A DNA stretch of 21,053 bases from Larix sibirica (GCA_004151065.3 NWUY0300030618.1:7294-28346), one strand, 5' to 3'. Positions 9,011 through 18,950 are shown, counted from the stretch's first letter. A program made the numbers and translations. Notes: generated by a model from the sequence alone, not told the origin.

Positions 9011-9982
9011 ACCTCACAAGTATCAAGATCATGATTTTCTTCACAAAAATTTCACCAATGGTGAGACAACAACGTTCAGGGCTAAGTACTTTATGACTGC
9101 ACATGAGTAGAGGTAGATGGAATATTTTCATGAATAAGAAGCATCGATGCTCTTCTTTCAAAAGTTATCTTTCTATTGGCAATGTCTTGCATCAATTGCA
9201 AAATTGCACTTGTGTTTGTAGGTTGGTTGGGTTCAACTAAGGAAAGCATGTTCTCATAGTTTATTCCTCATATTTGAGGCATGTTTGAAGAGATGAACCC
9301 AAATTAGTCGCGTTTCTTTCCTCCAACCGATTATGGAATGAAGGTGGAAGAGTGTTATATTAATGGATCAGAGCAACTTGACTTTGTGGCCTAATAAGTT
9401 CAAGGATCATATTATGCAACTTAGTGAAATGCAAGTTAAAAGGTTTTATGGTTTCACCGGAATTGTAAGTTAAGTTATTGCAATCCCTTAACCATCCAAT
9501 CAAGCTTTGGGGTTGACCATAAGTAGACTTGAACCAATAAGATAACTATGCCCAGGTAGAAAAGGATTTTGGTGGTAAATAAAAAAAGTATGCAATAGAT
9601 TTCCCTTCAAGAGAATTAACAAAGAGACACATACATGTATCATTATCGTTCGTCCTTGTATTATGAAATGCATTAAGATGCTCATCGGTAGTACAGGGAG
9701 GACACTTCCTAGAAATTTCGGCAAATGATCTTTGTATTTGGGTAATGGTGTGGTATTGGGTGCCATATTCAAAGGAGAGGGAACATGCCAATGAGTGTTA
9801 TTTGCATCTTCTTCAAATTGGAAAAGACCGAATTTACTCACCATTTTGTCAAGATTAGTGGTTGAAGCTATAAGGACATAACTACTTTATGTACTCCCCA
9901 AATTGTAAGAAGTCGAAGATTGGAAAGAACATGTAGCAGATGAAGAACCTATAGTAGATGAGTTTCCCATAGTGGAATTCAT
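9010..9982 (-). pseudogene. gag of the Tat-like element, first copy, broken
   Basis: A start at 9982 gives MNSTMGNSSTIGSSSATCSF, a Ser/Thr-rich N-terminus like other plant Tat gags; a TAA interrupts near 9888. The frame resumes as MVSKFGLFQFEEDANNTHW at 9844. The gag core lies in another frame: AFHNTRTNDNDTCMCLFVNS, KSIAYFFYLPPKSFSTWAEL and QPQSLIGWLRDCNNLTYNSG. The end holds a zinc-knuckle remnant, CEENHDLDTC at 9016-9045, whose first Cys is replaced by TGA. Gag forms the virus-like particle and binds element RNA. In-frame coding text extends upstream to about 10140, so the true start may be earlier. This region from 9087 is repeated after the N at 10767. Confidence 0.72.
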
Positions 9983-10229
9983 TTTGGACTTTACAAATGG
10001 TGGAGTTTGTAAAAAATTGAAACGTGTGTCTATGAATTTTGTTTTAGGAGCAAAAAGAGAGCTAGTGAGCTTATGATGCAGGTTTTTGAGGATTCTTTTT
10101 ATTTTCTTAACCTTATCAAGAGAATCAAATTTAGGGAATGCTTACCTTATTCGATGTGAATGACAAGGGATTTTGTACATCAAGAATCAAGGCCAAGGGA
10201 GGTTATTGAGATCCCACTGTCTCGAAAAA

Positions 10230-10412
10230 CTATCTTTGCTCTACTAGATCAATGTCATGTGAAATAACATCCCAATATATTTCAAGGTCCTCTATTGATC
10301 TAGCGAGGTCCAAGATGTAATTCAGAAGTCCATAAGCAATATTGGTTTGACTAGGGAAATCTAACCAGTTATTTGATTGTATTATGGAAGTTAGGGTCAT
10401 TGAAACCAACAA
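10230..10412 (-). CDS. Small unrecognised open frame in the element leader, first copy
   Basis: A 60-codon frame lies between the PBS (10498-10517) and gag. It reads MLVSMTLTSIIQSNNWLDFP, then NIAYGLLNYILDLARSIEDL and EIYWDVISHDIDLVEQR. I recognise no family. It could be the decayed start of a longer gag or a leader ORF of the kind some Tat/Ogre elements carry. The second copy at 11911-12093 differs at three residues (S to P, W to R, T to A), all four base differences falling in a short stretch. Function unknown. Confidence 0.25.
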   Translation of the reverse strand: MLVSMTLTSIIQSNNWLDFPSQTNIAYGLLNYILDLARSIEDLEIYWDVISHDIDLVEQR

Positions 10413-10497
10413 TCAAGCAATTAAACATAATCAATGAATCATAAAAGAAAAGTATTCACATTTTTTTTTTAAATGTAGGGGACCGTAGATTTTTTCT

Positions 10498-10517
10498 ATT
10501 CCCGAGTATGGTCACCA
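10498..10517 (-). promoter_or_regulatory. Primer-binding-site-like sequence, first copy
   Basis: On the minus strand TGGTGACCATACTCGGGAAT follows the LTR-terminal CAACA after six bases (TTTTCT). The TGGxGACC...CGGGA pattern and position fit a gypsy PBS complementary to a tRNA 3' CCA end; I cannot name the tRNA with confidence. Confidence 0.5.
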
Positions 10518-10523
10518 AGAAAA

Positions 10524-10766
10524 TGTTGATTGCGAAAATGGTTTATTTCGCAACTAACAATTTTGACCTCATGTTAGGCTAGGCTATAAGAAACGAGAAT
10601 GGTACCTTGGATTATATCCCGATAGCTTCACTTAACCGATGCTTCTGAAAGGATACATGCAAAGCCTGGAGCATACGAAAGAAATATTATTTTTTAATAT
10701 TAAATTTTTTAAAGTTTTTTATCATAGAACAAAAAAAAGAAACCCCTAAATGACAATTAATTACAA
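10524..10766 (-). repeat. 5' LTR end (U5) of the Tat-like element, first copy, truncated at an N
   Basis: The plus strand starts TGTTGATTGCG at 10524, i.e. the LTR ends ...CGCAATCAACA on the minus strand just before the PBS. Only 243 bases are present before the single N at 10767. The full continuation is seen after the second copy at 12203. Confidence 0.5.
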
Positions 10767-10767
10767 N
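10767..10767. other. Single N at duplication junction
   Basis: One ambiguous base sits exactly between two near-identical 1.68-kb segments. This is the pattern expected when two overlapping contig ends are placed side by side with a minimal gap character. Confidence 0.97.
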
Positions 10768-11663
10768 TACTTTATGACTGCACATGAGTAGAGGTAGATG
10801 GAATATTTTCATGAATAAGAAGCATCGATGCTCTTCTTTCAAAAGTTATCTTTCTATTGGCAATGTCTTGCATCAATTGCAAAATTGCACTTGTGTTTGT
10901 AGGTTGGTTGGGTTCAACTAAGGAAAGCATGTTCTCATAGTTTATTCCTCATATTTGAGGCATGTTTGAAGAGATGAACCCAAATTAGTCGCGTTTCTTT
11001 CCTCCAACCGATTATGGAATGAAGGTGGAAGAGTGTTATATTAATGGATCAGAGCAACTTGACTTTGTGGCCTAATAAGTTCAAGGATCATATTATGCAA
11101 CTTAGTGAAATGCAAGTTAAAAGGTTTTATGGTTTCACCGGAATTGTAAGTTAACTTATTGCAATCCCTTAACCAACCAATCAAGCTTTGGGGTTGACCA
11201 TAAGTAGACTTGAACCAATAAGATAACTATGCCCAGGTAGAAAAGGATTTTGGTGGTAAATAAAAAAAGTATGCAATAGATTTCCCTTCAAGAGAATTAA
11301 CAAAGAGACACATACATGTATCATTATCGTTCGTCCTTGTATTATGAAATGCATTAAGATGCTCATCGGTAGTACAGGGAGGACACTTCCTAGAAATTTC
11401 GGCAAATGATCTTTGTATTTGGGTAATGGTGTGGTATTGGGTGCCATATTCAAAGGAGAGGGAACATGCCAATGAGTGTTATTTGCATCTTCTTCAAATT
11501 GGAAAAGACCGAATTTACTCACCATTTTGTCAAGATTAGTGGTTGAAGCTATAAGGACATAACTACTTTATGTACTCCCCAAATTGTAAGAAGTCGAAGA
11601 TTGGAAAGAACATGTAGCAGATGAAGAACCTATAGTAGATGAGTTTCCCATAGTGGAATTCAT
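10768..11663 (-). pseudogene. gag of the Tat-like element, second copy (partial), broken
   Basis: Same content as 9087-9982: Ser/Thr-rich start at 11663, MVSKFGLFQFEED at 11525 and the AFHNTRTNDNDTCMC...WAEL core. The zinc-knuckle remnant lies outside the repeated segment and is absent. Two substitutions near 11156 and 11175 distinguish it from the first copy. Probably the same locus assembled twice. Confidence 0.7.
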
Positions 11664-11910
11664 TTTGGACTTTACAAATGGTGGAGTTTGTAAAAAATTG
11701 AAACGTGTGTCTATGAATTTTGTTTTAGGAGCAAAAAGAGAGCTAGTGAGCTTATGATGCAGGTTTTTGAGGATTCTTTTTATTTTCTTAACCTTATCAA
11801 GAGAATCAAATTTAGGGAATGCTTACCTTATTCGATGTGAATGACAAGGGATTTTGTACATCAAGAATCAAGGCCAAGGGAGGTTATTGAGATCCCACTG
11901 TCTCGAAAAA

Positions 11911-12093
11911 CTATCTTTGCTCTACTAGATCAATGTCATGTGAAATAACATCCCAATATATTTCAAGGTCCTCTATTGATCTAGCGAGGTCCAAGATGTA
12001 ATTCAGAAGTCCATAAGCAATATTGGCTTGACTAGGAAAATCTAACCGGTTATTTGGTTGTATTATGGAAGTTAGGGTCATTGAAACCAACAA
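11911..12093 (-). CDS. Small unrecognised leader open frame, second copy
   Basis: Counterpart of 10230-10412 with three amino-acid differences. It lies between PBS 12177-12196 and the gag start. No family recognised; likely the allelic or duplicated assembly copy. Confidence 0.22.
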   Translation of the reverse strand: MLVSMTLTSIIQPNNRLDFPSQANIAYGLLNYILDLARSIEDLEIYWDVISHDIDLVEQR

Positions 12094-12176
12094 TCAAGCA
12101 ATTAAACATAATCAATGAATCGTAAAAGAAAAGTATTCACATTTTTTTTAAATGTAGGGGACCGTAGATTTTTTCT

Positions 12177-12196
12177 ATTCCCAAGTATGGTCACCA
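12177..12196 (-). promoter_or_regulatory. Primer-binding-site-like sequence, second copy
   Basis: Minus-strand TGGTGACCATACTTGGGAAT, one base different from the first copy (G to A on the plus strand). Six bases separate it from the LTR end at 12203. Confidence 0.5.
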
Positions 12197-12644
12197 AGAA
12201 AATGTTGATTGCGAAAATGGTTTATTTCGCAACTAACAATTTTGACCTCATGTTAGGCTAGGCTATAAGAAACGAGAATGGTACCTTGGATTATATCCCG
12301 ATAGCTTCACTTAACCGATGCTTCTGAAAGGATACATGCAAAGCCTGGAGCATACGAAAGAAATATTATTTTTGAATATTCAATTTTTTAAAGTTTTTTA
12401 TCATAGAACAAAAAAAAGAAACCCCAAAATGACAATTAATTACAACCCTTACATGTAATCATAACAAGCACATGAAATTGAAGCATATATATACATAATG
12501 TGACTCATTCCCTTTTTCAAAAAAAATATATACAAACTATCTAACGTAGTGAGATAAATTCAAGAGCTAAAATAATGTCAAGCAAGAAGAGCATAAAACA
12601 AATATACACCAATGACTCAAAATTAAAATATGTAAAGGTTGAAC

Positions 12645-12650
12645 TTTATT
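12645..12650 (-). terminator. AATAAA polyadenylation signal in the Tat-like LTR
   Basis: Minus-strand TTCAATAAAGTTC lies about 180 bases downstream of the TATA box and 440 bases before the LTR end. In a 3' LTR it would specify polyadenylation of the element RNA. Confidence 0.45.
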
Positions 12651-12825
12651 GAATATTTGATTTCATACATGAATAAAAATTTGTCTATAATCCCTTATGA
12701 TTTATGTGAAAATTGGGACAAGGAAATGTTCTCAATTATCAATGGCATTACAAGTTCCACAACATAATAATCAAATAACAAAATACAAAAACAACTAATA
12801 TAGTCTTATGCTGGTTGATAATTAT

Positions 12826-12835
12826 CCTTATATAG
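12826..12835 (-). promoter_or_regulatory. TATA box in the Tat-like LTR
   Basis: Minus-strand CTATATAAGG matches the plant TATA consensus closely. Transcription would start roughly 30 bases further left, near 12800, and run toward the PBS and gag. Confidence 0.5.
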
Positions 12836-12900
12836 CCTTTTAATTCCCTCTACTTATGAAAACACTAATTAAAGTTTTCCATTTGGATGCCTAAACCAGA

Positions 12901-13620
12901 TACTCAAAATTATAACAATGATACCTCAAACAGTCATACACAAATTTCAATTCACAATGTCTTTGCCATTAAGACATAACTCCTATTGTCAATAGAATTA
13001 TTAGACTCGGAATAACTCATTATGAATGTAAAATTTAACTAACTAACAATATCTCAAGAACTATCATACCATAGTTGCACTACCAACCCTCCTTTATTTC
13101 TCCATTCAAATCTCCTTTTGAAGCCAAGTCATAAGAACCCAAACAATTATTTCCTTAATTGTTTCTTTTTTTAGGCTTAGTAATATTTAATTGGAAAAAT
13201 AAATATGTATATGAAAAGGGAGAAGTTGAACCAAGAAAGTAAGGCAAAGAAATAGGGGCCCACTTTTTATGTTATGAGTGATCTCGAAATAAATCCTAGC
13301 ACTGGTGACATAATATAACAACCTTGTAACTCACATGCTTAGTCATACACAACCAACAACCCACCATGTATTGCATCGTCATCACATAAAATATGCATTG
13401 AGCCATGCTTTCACAAATATTATTTATGGATCAGAAAACGTAAACCAAATATATTGATCGTAACCAAAACAAGATAAATATGATCACTCCATGTTAACAT
13501 GATGCATGGATGCCACCATAGTAATGTCTCAAACATTATCCCTTGTATAATTTAATTCAAACACATCAAAACTTCCATTTTCTCATGTTCACACTGTCAA
13601 ATAAACATCATCAAAGTATC
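12901..13620. other. AT-rich stretch without recognisable genes
   Basis: Nothing coding or RNA-like is seen. Part may be U3 of the LTR ending at 12203. A small perfect AT-rich inverted repeat (9-bp arms, 13141-13149 and 13156-13164) is present but could be chance. Confidence 0.4.
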
Positions 13621-14240
13621 AAGACTGACCGAATGCTAAAGAGGAAAATGTAGGAACATGTGATGAAACAATTTCGAGATGAAGATCGACAAAGGAAGGG
13701 ATCTTCCAAGTATGTGACTAAGTCTTATACTGAACCACTTCAATCTTAGCCTTAGACTAAAATTTTTACTCCTGACTGTCTAATGTACCTTTGGACTTGG
13801 ATGACATATTTCCTTTTCTATGATCTTTTAGAAATGATTGATTGGATGGGTGTTGTAAATCTTATGAGTGTTTGGAAAGGAAATGGGAATTTTTGTCGGA
13901 AGATGTTGAACTGGACATGGTTGGTTGGGCTGGTGAGTGTGGTTGTTGAGGGATAAAATATTCCCAGCCATTTCCAGCCAGAAGGTGGGAGAGGTTACCA
14001 ACTGTCGTTATGTGTAGGAGGAATCTCAACAATGTTAGGATGGGGTTGAACCTTAGATTGAATAGGGATTAAAGGAGGTTGAACTATTTGTGTTGGATTA
14101 CCAAGAAACAGGTGGCCAATCTGATACAACTAAGTGAATTCTTCAGAATTGGCATTGAAATGGATTGAAAATCATATCCTTTTCCTACTCGCTTCCTGCA
14201 AAACATGCCCATTCATCTTCCCCTACCTCCCCTAGATCTT
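13620..14240 (-). pseudogene. Unrecognised Pro/Ser/Gln-rich coding-like remnant
   Basis: Minus-strand frames give HLFLGNPTQIVQPPLIPIQS, KVQPHPNIVEIPPTHNDSW, then in a shifted frame IPQQPHSPAQPTMSSSTSSD and later KDHRKGNMSSKSKGTLDSQE. This low-complexity composition is like the disordered N-terminal or linker parts of retroelement gag proteins, but I see no diagnostic motif. Base composition is less AT-rich than its neighbours. It may belong to another old element; the call is weak. Confidence 0.22.
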
Positions 14241-14338
14241 ATAGATACTCAATTCAAGAAACTAATCTAGGGAAATAGATAATCATATTCATTCAACACC
14301 AAGCAAAATATCCAATATTTCACAATTTTAGCAGTTAT

Positions 14339-14857
14339 AAACATAATACATAGTAATTATGAGTATTGGAATTGCCTGAAACAAGTTGTAAGACTGGAAG
14401 GTATTAATATTTAGGACAGTTCTAAATAACATATAATAAGAGGGATAAATTTAACCTTGGAAAACAAAGGGTGAACAACTGAAGATGGAAATGATTTTGA
14501 TGTTTCATTGCTTTATGATGGTTGAATGCATACCCATTCCTGGAATAAATATTGTAAATTCACCTTATGATGAATTCATTGGCCTAGTTCAAATACATGT
14601 TGTTAAATAATTTGAATGGCGAGATGGTGCACAAACTCACATAATAACTCAAACATGAAAGAGATTTAAATGGTAAGACAAAGTCCCATCATCAAAAGAG
14701 GGGAAGGACATGCTTCTTATATGAACTCAATGTGCATATGTACATATCATATTTTTATCAAGGAATTTCATTGGCGGCTTTAATGAAACGAGGAATGGCA
14801 TTAAGATACTCAAAGTATGAAAAACTTGCAATGGAGAGATGAGGAAAGGTCCTTGTA
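14339..14857. repeat. 519-bp direct duplication, left copy
   Basis: Starts AAACATAATACATAG and ends GAGGAAAGGTCCTTGTA; repeated at 14859-15377 after the single N at 14858. Five substitutions by eye (about 1%), no indel. No coding content recognised. Same architecture as the 1.68-kb pair. Confidence 0.95.
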
Positions 14858-14858
14858 N
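14858..14858. other. Single N at second duplication junction
   Basis: One ambiguous base exactly between the 519-bp copies. Confidence 0.97.
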
Positions 14859-15377
14859 AAACATAATACATAGTAATTATGAGTATTGGAATTGCCTGAA
14901 ACAAGTTGTAAGACTGGAAGGTATTAATATTTAGGACAGTTCTAAATAACATATAATAAGAGGGATAAATTTAACCTTGGAAAACAAAGGGTGAACAGCT
15001 GAAGATGGAAATGATTTTGATGTTTCATTGCTTTATGATGGTTCAATGCATACCCATTCCTGGAATAAATATTGTAAATTCATCTTATGATGAATTCATT
15101 GGCTTAGTTCAAATACATGCTGTTAAATAATTTGAATGGCGAGATGGTGCACAAACTCACATAATAACTCAAACATGAAAGAGATTTAAATGGTAAGACA
15201 AAGTCCCATCATCAAAAGAGGGGAAGGACATGCTTCTTATATGAACTCAATGTGCATATGTACATATCATATTTTTATCAAGGAATTTCATTGGCGGCTT
15301 TAATGAAACGAGGAATGGCATTAAGATACTCAAAGTATGAAAAACTTGCAATGGAGAGATGAGGAAAGGTCCTTGTA
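14859..15377. repeat. 519-bp direct duplication, right copy
   Basis: Second copy of 14339-14857, continuing without interruption into unique sequence at 15378. Differences from the left copy cluster between about 14998 and 15126. Probably the right-hand contig of a false gap. Confidence 0.95.
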
Positions 15378-17665
15378 AGGATACTTCAACCACTGATTTC
15401 ATAAGAGTTATGTTGACTAGTGATATGGCCTTTCTCTCTTTAGGTACTTTGATCTTCACTGTAAAAGAAAAAAAACAGGACTTCGGTGACAAAGGGATTA
15501 ACTGGAGATACCTCACAAATTAAAAATGAAATAGCAAATAAACATTATGTGCAAACATGGCAAGGGATGGATTGCGTTAAAGAAGCAATTGCCATATTTT
15601 TTATTTCCTTCAAACACATCTATCATTGAGGGAAACAAGGAGCAACTAATGCAATGACTAGAATGACAAATGGAAGAATGATAATCAATAATTTGGGCTT
15701 TGTCGATAGCCATATGCATGGCTATATACCGTATAGATCAAGGTATGCCTCTTAGAGGAAAAAAAGCATTTAGAATGGGGTTTTTAAAACAAGGATCTTG
15801 AATACAAAATTTAAAAGGTTCGTACATGAAAAGAACATGGAAGTGGCCACTGCATGCCTTTAACATAATCACTTTCAGGTTTAATAGAACATAATCAGAA
15901 TAGGATTGTAAGGTTAGGAGAAGTGTGTCTCACGCTTTCAGCTGCTAAGCTATCAAAACTTAAAGATGGAATGAATTTGACACTTAGAATAAGCCAAGAG
16001 AAATGACTTATCAACACATAATAATAAAAATGACTATAAATTTAACGGATTAATTAGGTACAAAGATTCTAGAATGCCTTGAAATTAAACAATTAGTATC
16101 CAATTCCTTCGTAATATCATCGTTATATGCCCTTGGAAACAAGCAAGCTTGTCCAGGATTTGGTGGGACTCGAACTCATATTAATGGACCATACATTTCT
16201 TCCAATAAGTGTATGTAGTAGAGGACATTGTTGGGTATTTGATTTCTCACATAACGTTAGCTATTGAGGTGAGTGGGAGGCCATTCTTTCAAAGAATTGA
16301 TCATTAAAGCAAGAATTGGTGGACTCTGTGTTACTTTGAATTAATGTATAGTGAAAATGGGAAATTCCATGCATAAAGCACCTTGCCACTTTAACTTTAA
16401 CAGTAAATTTTTAAGATGGAGGTGTATCATTGGTAGAGTGAAACAAATAAAGGGTACAAATTGAATACCTGCTAGTATTCACGAGAAGGAAAATTCATTG
16501 AACGCTAGACACAAGGTGAAAGGACCAAAAATAGGTAAGTCAAGGTGGTGTAAAACACAATGCAAGACTAGTGGTAACGAGGGGAATAAATGTGTAGGTA
16601 ACTTGGATTGCAAAGACATGAAAATGAAAATTCAAGACAATTCCAGCCTCAACAAAACAATGCATTAGTTTCGACCGTCAAATTTCAATTGTCACTGAAG
16701 CTACATACCTTTCAGTTGCCCAACAAAGACTCGGTTCCAATTGATTCTAGAATACATATGCTACATGCTCATTGATAGTGAAGGCCACCAAAAACGCAAC
16801 AAGTGCATCAAAGGATTTAGTCTCGCACCCAAAAATTGCAATAGTGAGATAGGATGAAGCTACTGGAAAGGAGGACATCGAAGTGCATACATGTGAGGTA
16901 CATGTATGTTCAATCTTCCATAAATATGAAGGCATGTGTGGCAGGGGGAAGGACCAAAAGTCACTAGAGTATTAAATGGAGGAATGAGTCAATGGGAAAA
17001 ATCACATGGTAGGATATGACATGGAAACATGCCATATAAGCCATACAATCTGCGTCTTTAACCACATTCCAATATTGAAAATAGTCATAAATCCGCAGAA
17101 TTTTCAGAGCCGGTATACATGTCACCACCCAAATGCATTAAATATCCCACATTTAAAACTATAAACACTTGGCAAACACAGGTACCATAATCAACTTGCC
17201 CAAAACCAATAACAACAACCAAACCAATGTAGAATGTGTTGCTAATATGTATGAATAATGTTGTTCATAGGTATTTCCAAACCAAAACGTTGTGCCAAAT
17301 TATGCCTTGTAATCGTCAACAAGGACCGACCCCTTTTAAAAGTACCAAAGTGTCAATATCTTATGTTGCATTAATAAACAAACAATTTTAAACCTTAGCC
17401 TGGTGTGGATTGAAAGCTTGAGGTGCTTCAAATAACAAGCTTAATAAACCCATTATTTGCATGAAATCAATATCCATCATATGAACTTTAACCACCATCC
17501 TCGATTGTTGATAAAGAAATAGATTTGATTAAAATAGGGACATACCAAGCACATGTTTGATCTATATGTATACTCATAAACTATAAAATGTCCATATCCT
17601 AGTTGCACTACATGAGTATAGTGTTGTTATGCCTCGTGTGTTATAAAAAATACTCACAAAGGCAA
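15378..17665. other. Gene-poor stretch, no recognised feature
   Basis: Short minus-strand frames (15247-15516, 15513-15719, 16747-16935) have no recognisable motifs and are not supported as genes. A GGGACTCGAACTC segment near 16166-16180 recalls a tRNA T-arm read in reverse, but the T-stem does not pair. By position this may be the interior of the element bounded by the 3531 and 17666 repeats, decayed beyond recognition. Confidence 0.4.
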
Positions 17666-17978
17666 TGATGTCATATGATACTTGAAACGCATTTGTAATC
17701 ATGGGAAATAATATAGCAATTATGACCATAATAAAACTTGTTCACGACATGGAATAATCATCAATCTAAAACAAACTCTCATTCATTTTCTTCGTGTCCT
17801 CCTTTGTCTCACAAAAGTAGAGCCCCTCTTTATTTCATGCTTCAAAATTGTATTATTTAGGCAAAAAGGCTTAAGGAGGGAGCCTCATGATGGGAATAAG
17901 CTTATTGCCTCCAAGGTGAAAGTATGAATTAAAATACTTTTTAATTCCAAGGTAGTTGTACCATAAAAATGGTCAACA
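17666..17978 (+). repeat. LTR-like direct repeat, right copy
   Basis: Partner of 3531-3843, also 313 bases, starting TGATGTCA and ending GGTCAACA. The best-conserved parts are CTCACAAAAGTAG, CATGCTTCAAAATTG and a stretch around TTCCAAGGTAGTTGTACC. Unlike the left copy it is not followed by a PBS-like sequence, so it may be a 3' LTR. A gag-like remnant does follow on the same strand, so a 5' LTR with a deleted PBS is the alternative. No clear polypurine tract precedes it. Confidence 0.65.
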
Positions 17979-18950
17979 TAACTAAAGAAAAAGAATAAAC
18001 ATGAGATTGAAGCTAAGAAGAATGAACAAGAGGAAAGGAACAAGAACAATAAACCAATATTAATTGGATAAATGTTGAAGTTCAAGATGCATCACCGATG
18101 GAAGAAATTTTCACTTCTCAAACATTTCCTAGTACTTTTTTCTCGATAAATGGTTGTAGGAGGTGATGGTTCTATCCCCACTCTAGTTATTGAATTTGTT
18201 AATTTAAAATTATTTACATTTCATAAACAAAGGAAACAAGTGATAGGACAAAGGCACAAGCACAAGAAAATTAGTCTAAATTTAGAAGTAGTGCTTACTA
18301 CTGACTATGTAGTGATGGATACCAAGGAATTAAGCCTTTGTACTTCTACTACAACTACTTTATTGAATGCTCAAGACAATAAACATAAGTCCTTTGATGT
18401 GGAAAAAAATGAAGGATAATGAAGACAAAATTGCCTTGCTGGAAAATCAAGGTGGATTATTACAAATCCAGCTAGTATAAAGTTTATGAATTCAACAATA
18501 TGCTTTCAAAATACAAAATGAACTAAAACATGTTCAAAAGGGATTTTATGAGATCCCAACACCTATAGGTTTATAGCCAATATATATAAGAGGTTATGGA
18601 TGACATCCAGGATTGGAAAATTGCATATGAACAACAAAAGTTACAATTTGATAGTGTAAAAAATTAGCAATTTTGATAGAAGATATACCCCTAGAAATTC
18701 ATGTTTTCACTCAAGTCACCCTACAAGAAATCGAGTTCGGTATAATATACTGGAAAGATTCAACATAAAATCCATCAAGAGGGATTAGTCATGAGGTAAC
18801 ATATGGTGCTACCATATGGCAGGTAGCACAGAAAATGGTAAATAGTTGTCACCTAACTCCTTTTGGACCCAATGATAATTCATTTCCATAGCCTTATGTG
18901 ACTAAAGATGTAGAAGATCACATCAACTGAAAGAGTAAGAACATTCACTC
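17979..18950 (+). pseudogene. Charged, gag-like coding remnant, broken
   Basis: Starting just after the right LTR-like copy, plus-strand frames give HEIEAKKNEQEERNKNNKP, then an 89-codon open stretch (18150-18419: VVGGDGSIPTLVIEFVNLKL ... TDYVVMDTKELSLCTS). Further right, in other frames, come MDDIQDWKIAYEQQKLQFDS and HEVTYGATIWQVAQKMVNSC. The charged, Gln/Lys-rich, coiled-coil-like text resembles N-terminal regions of plant retroelement gag proteins in general style only; I cannot name a family. Multiple stops and frame changes exclude an intact gene. Confidence 0.3.

Larger units (their letters stand above)
9087..10766. repeat. 1,680-bp direct duplication, left copy
   Basis: This segment, starting TACTTTATGACTGC and ending GACAATTAATTACAA, is repeated at 10768-12445. 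By eye there are 11 substitutions and one two-base indel in a T run (10 versus 8 T). Nine substitutions and the indel lie in the last 420 bases; the central 850 bases or so are identical. The copies are separated only by the N at 10767, so this is probably an assembly artefact or unmerged haplotypes. Confidence 0.95.
10768..12445. repeat. 1,678-bp direct duplication, right copy
   Basis: Second copy of 9087-10766, starting at the base after the N. It carries the gag core (frames at 11181-11525 and 11227-11472, identical in protein to the first copy), the leader ORF (11911-12093), the PBS (12177-12196) and the LTR end (12203). Sequence continues without a break into further LTR at 12446, so this copy probably represents the true right-hand contig. 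Confidence 0.95.
4483..12900 (-). mobile_element. Degenerate Tat-like Ty3/gypsy retrotransposon on the minus strand
   Basis: Reading right to left, the order is LTR, PBS, leader, gag, zinc knuckle, protease, archaeal-type RNase H, RT, native RNase H and integrase. The RT thumb text (SLNPKMTIFGASIGKLLG, SGINIDPERVKVI), the RNase H end (NTIKGSVLALQLAEH) and the integrase end (GPYIMASIVGANYYLLKDG) resemble the Tat lineage. Many stops and frameshifts make it inactive. The interval includes a 1,680-bp segment present twice around an N at 10767, probably an assembly artefact. The right LTR boundary is unknown and the 3' LTR is missing. Confidence 0.8.
12203..12900 (-). repeat. 5' LTR of the Tat-like element (right boundary unknown)
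   Basis: The LTR 3' end is at 12203 (plus-strand TGTTGATTGCG). On the minus strand a TATA box (CTATATAAGG) lies at 12835-12826 and AATAAA at 12650-12645, in the order expected of U3-R-U5. The 5' end must lie right of 12840 but is not identifiable, since no second LTR of this type is found in the window. A length above 640 bases fits the long LTRs known in the Tat group. Confidence 0.5.

Noticed and set aside
10130-10150. Splice-donor-like AAG|GTAAGC on the minus strand before gag, as in intron-containing Ogre elements
   Set aside because: A single match to a short consensus with no acceptor identified, and the known Ogre intron is not in this position.
13141-13164. Perfect 9-bp AT-rich inverted repeat
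   Set aside because: Short, AT-only apart from one base, in AT-rich sequence; expected by chance and not linked to another feature.
16150-16190. Possible tRNA fragment (GGGACTCGAACTC)
   Set aside because: The T-loop-like segment is present but the flanking T-stem bases do not pair, and no D-arm or anticodon arm could be found around it.
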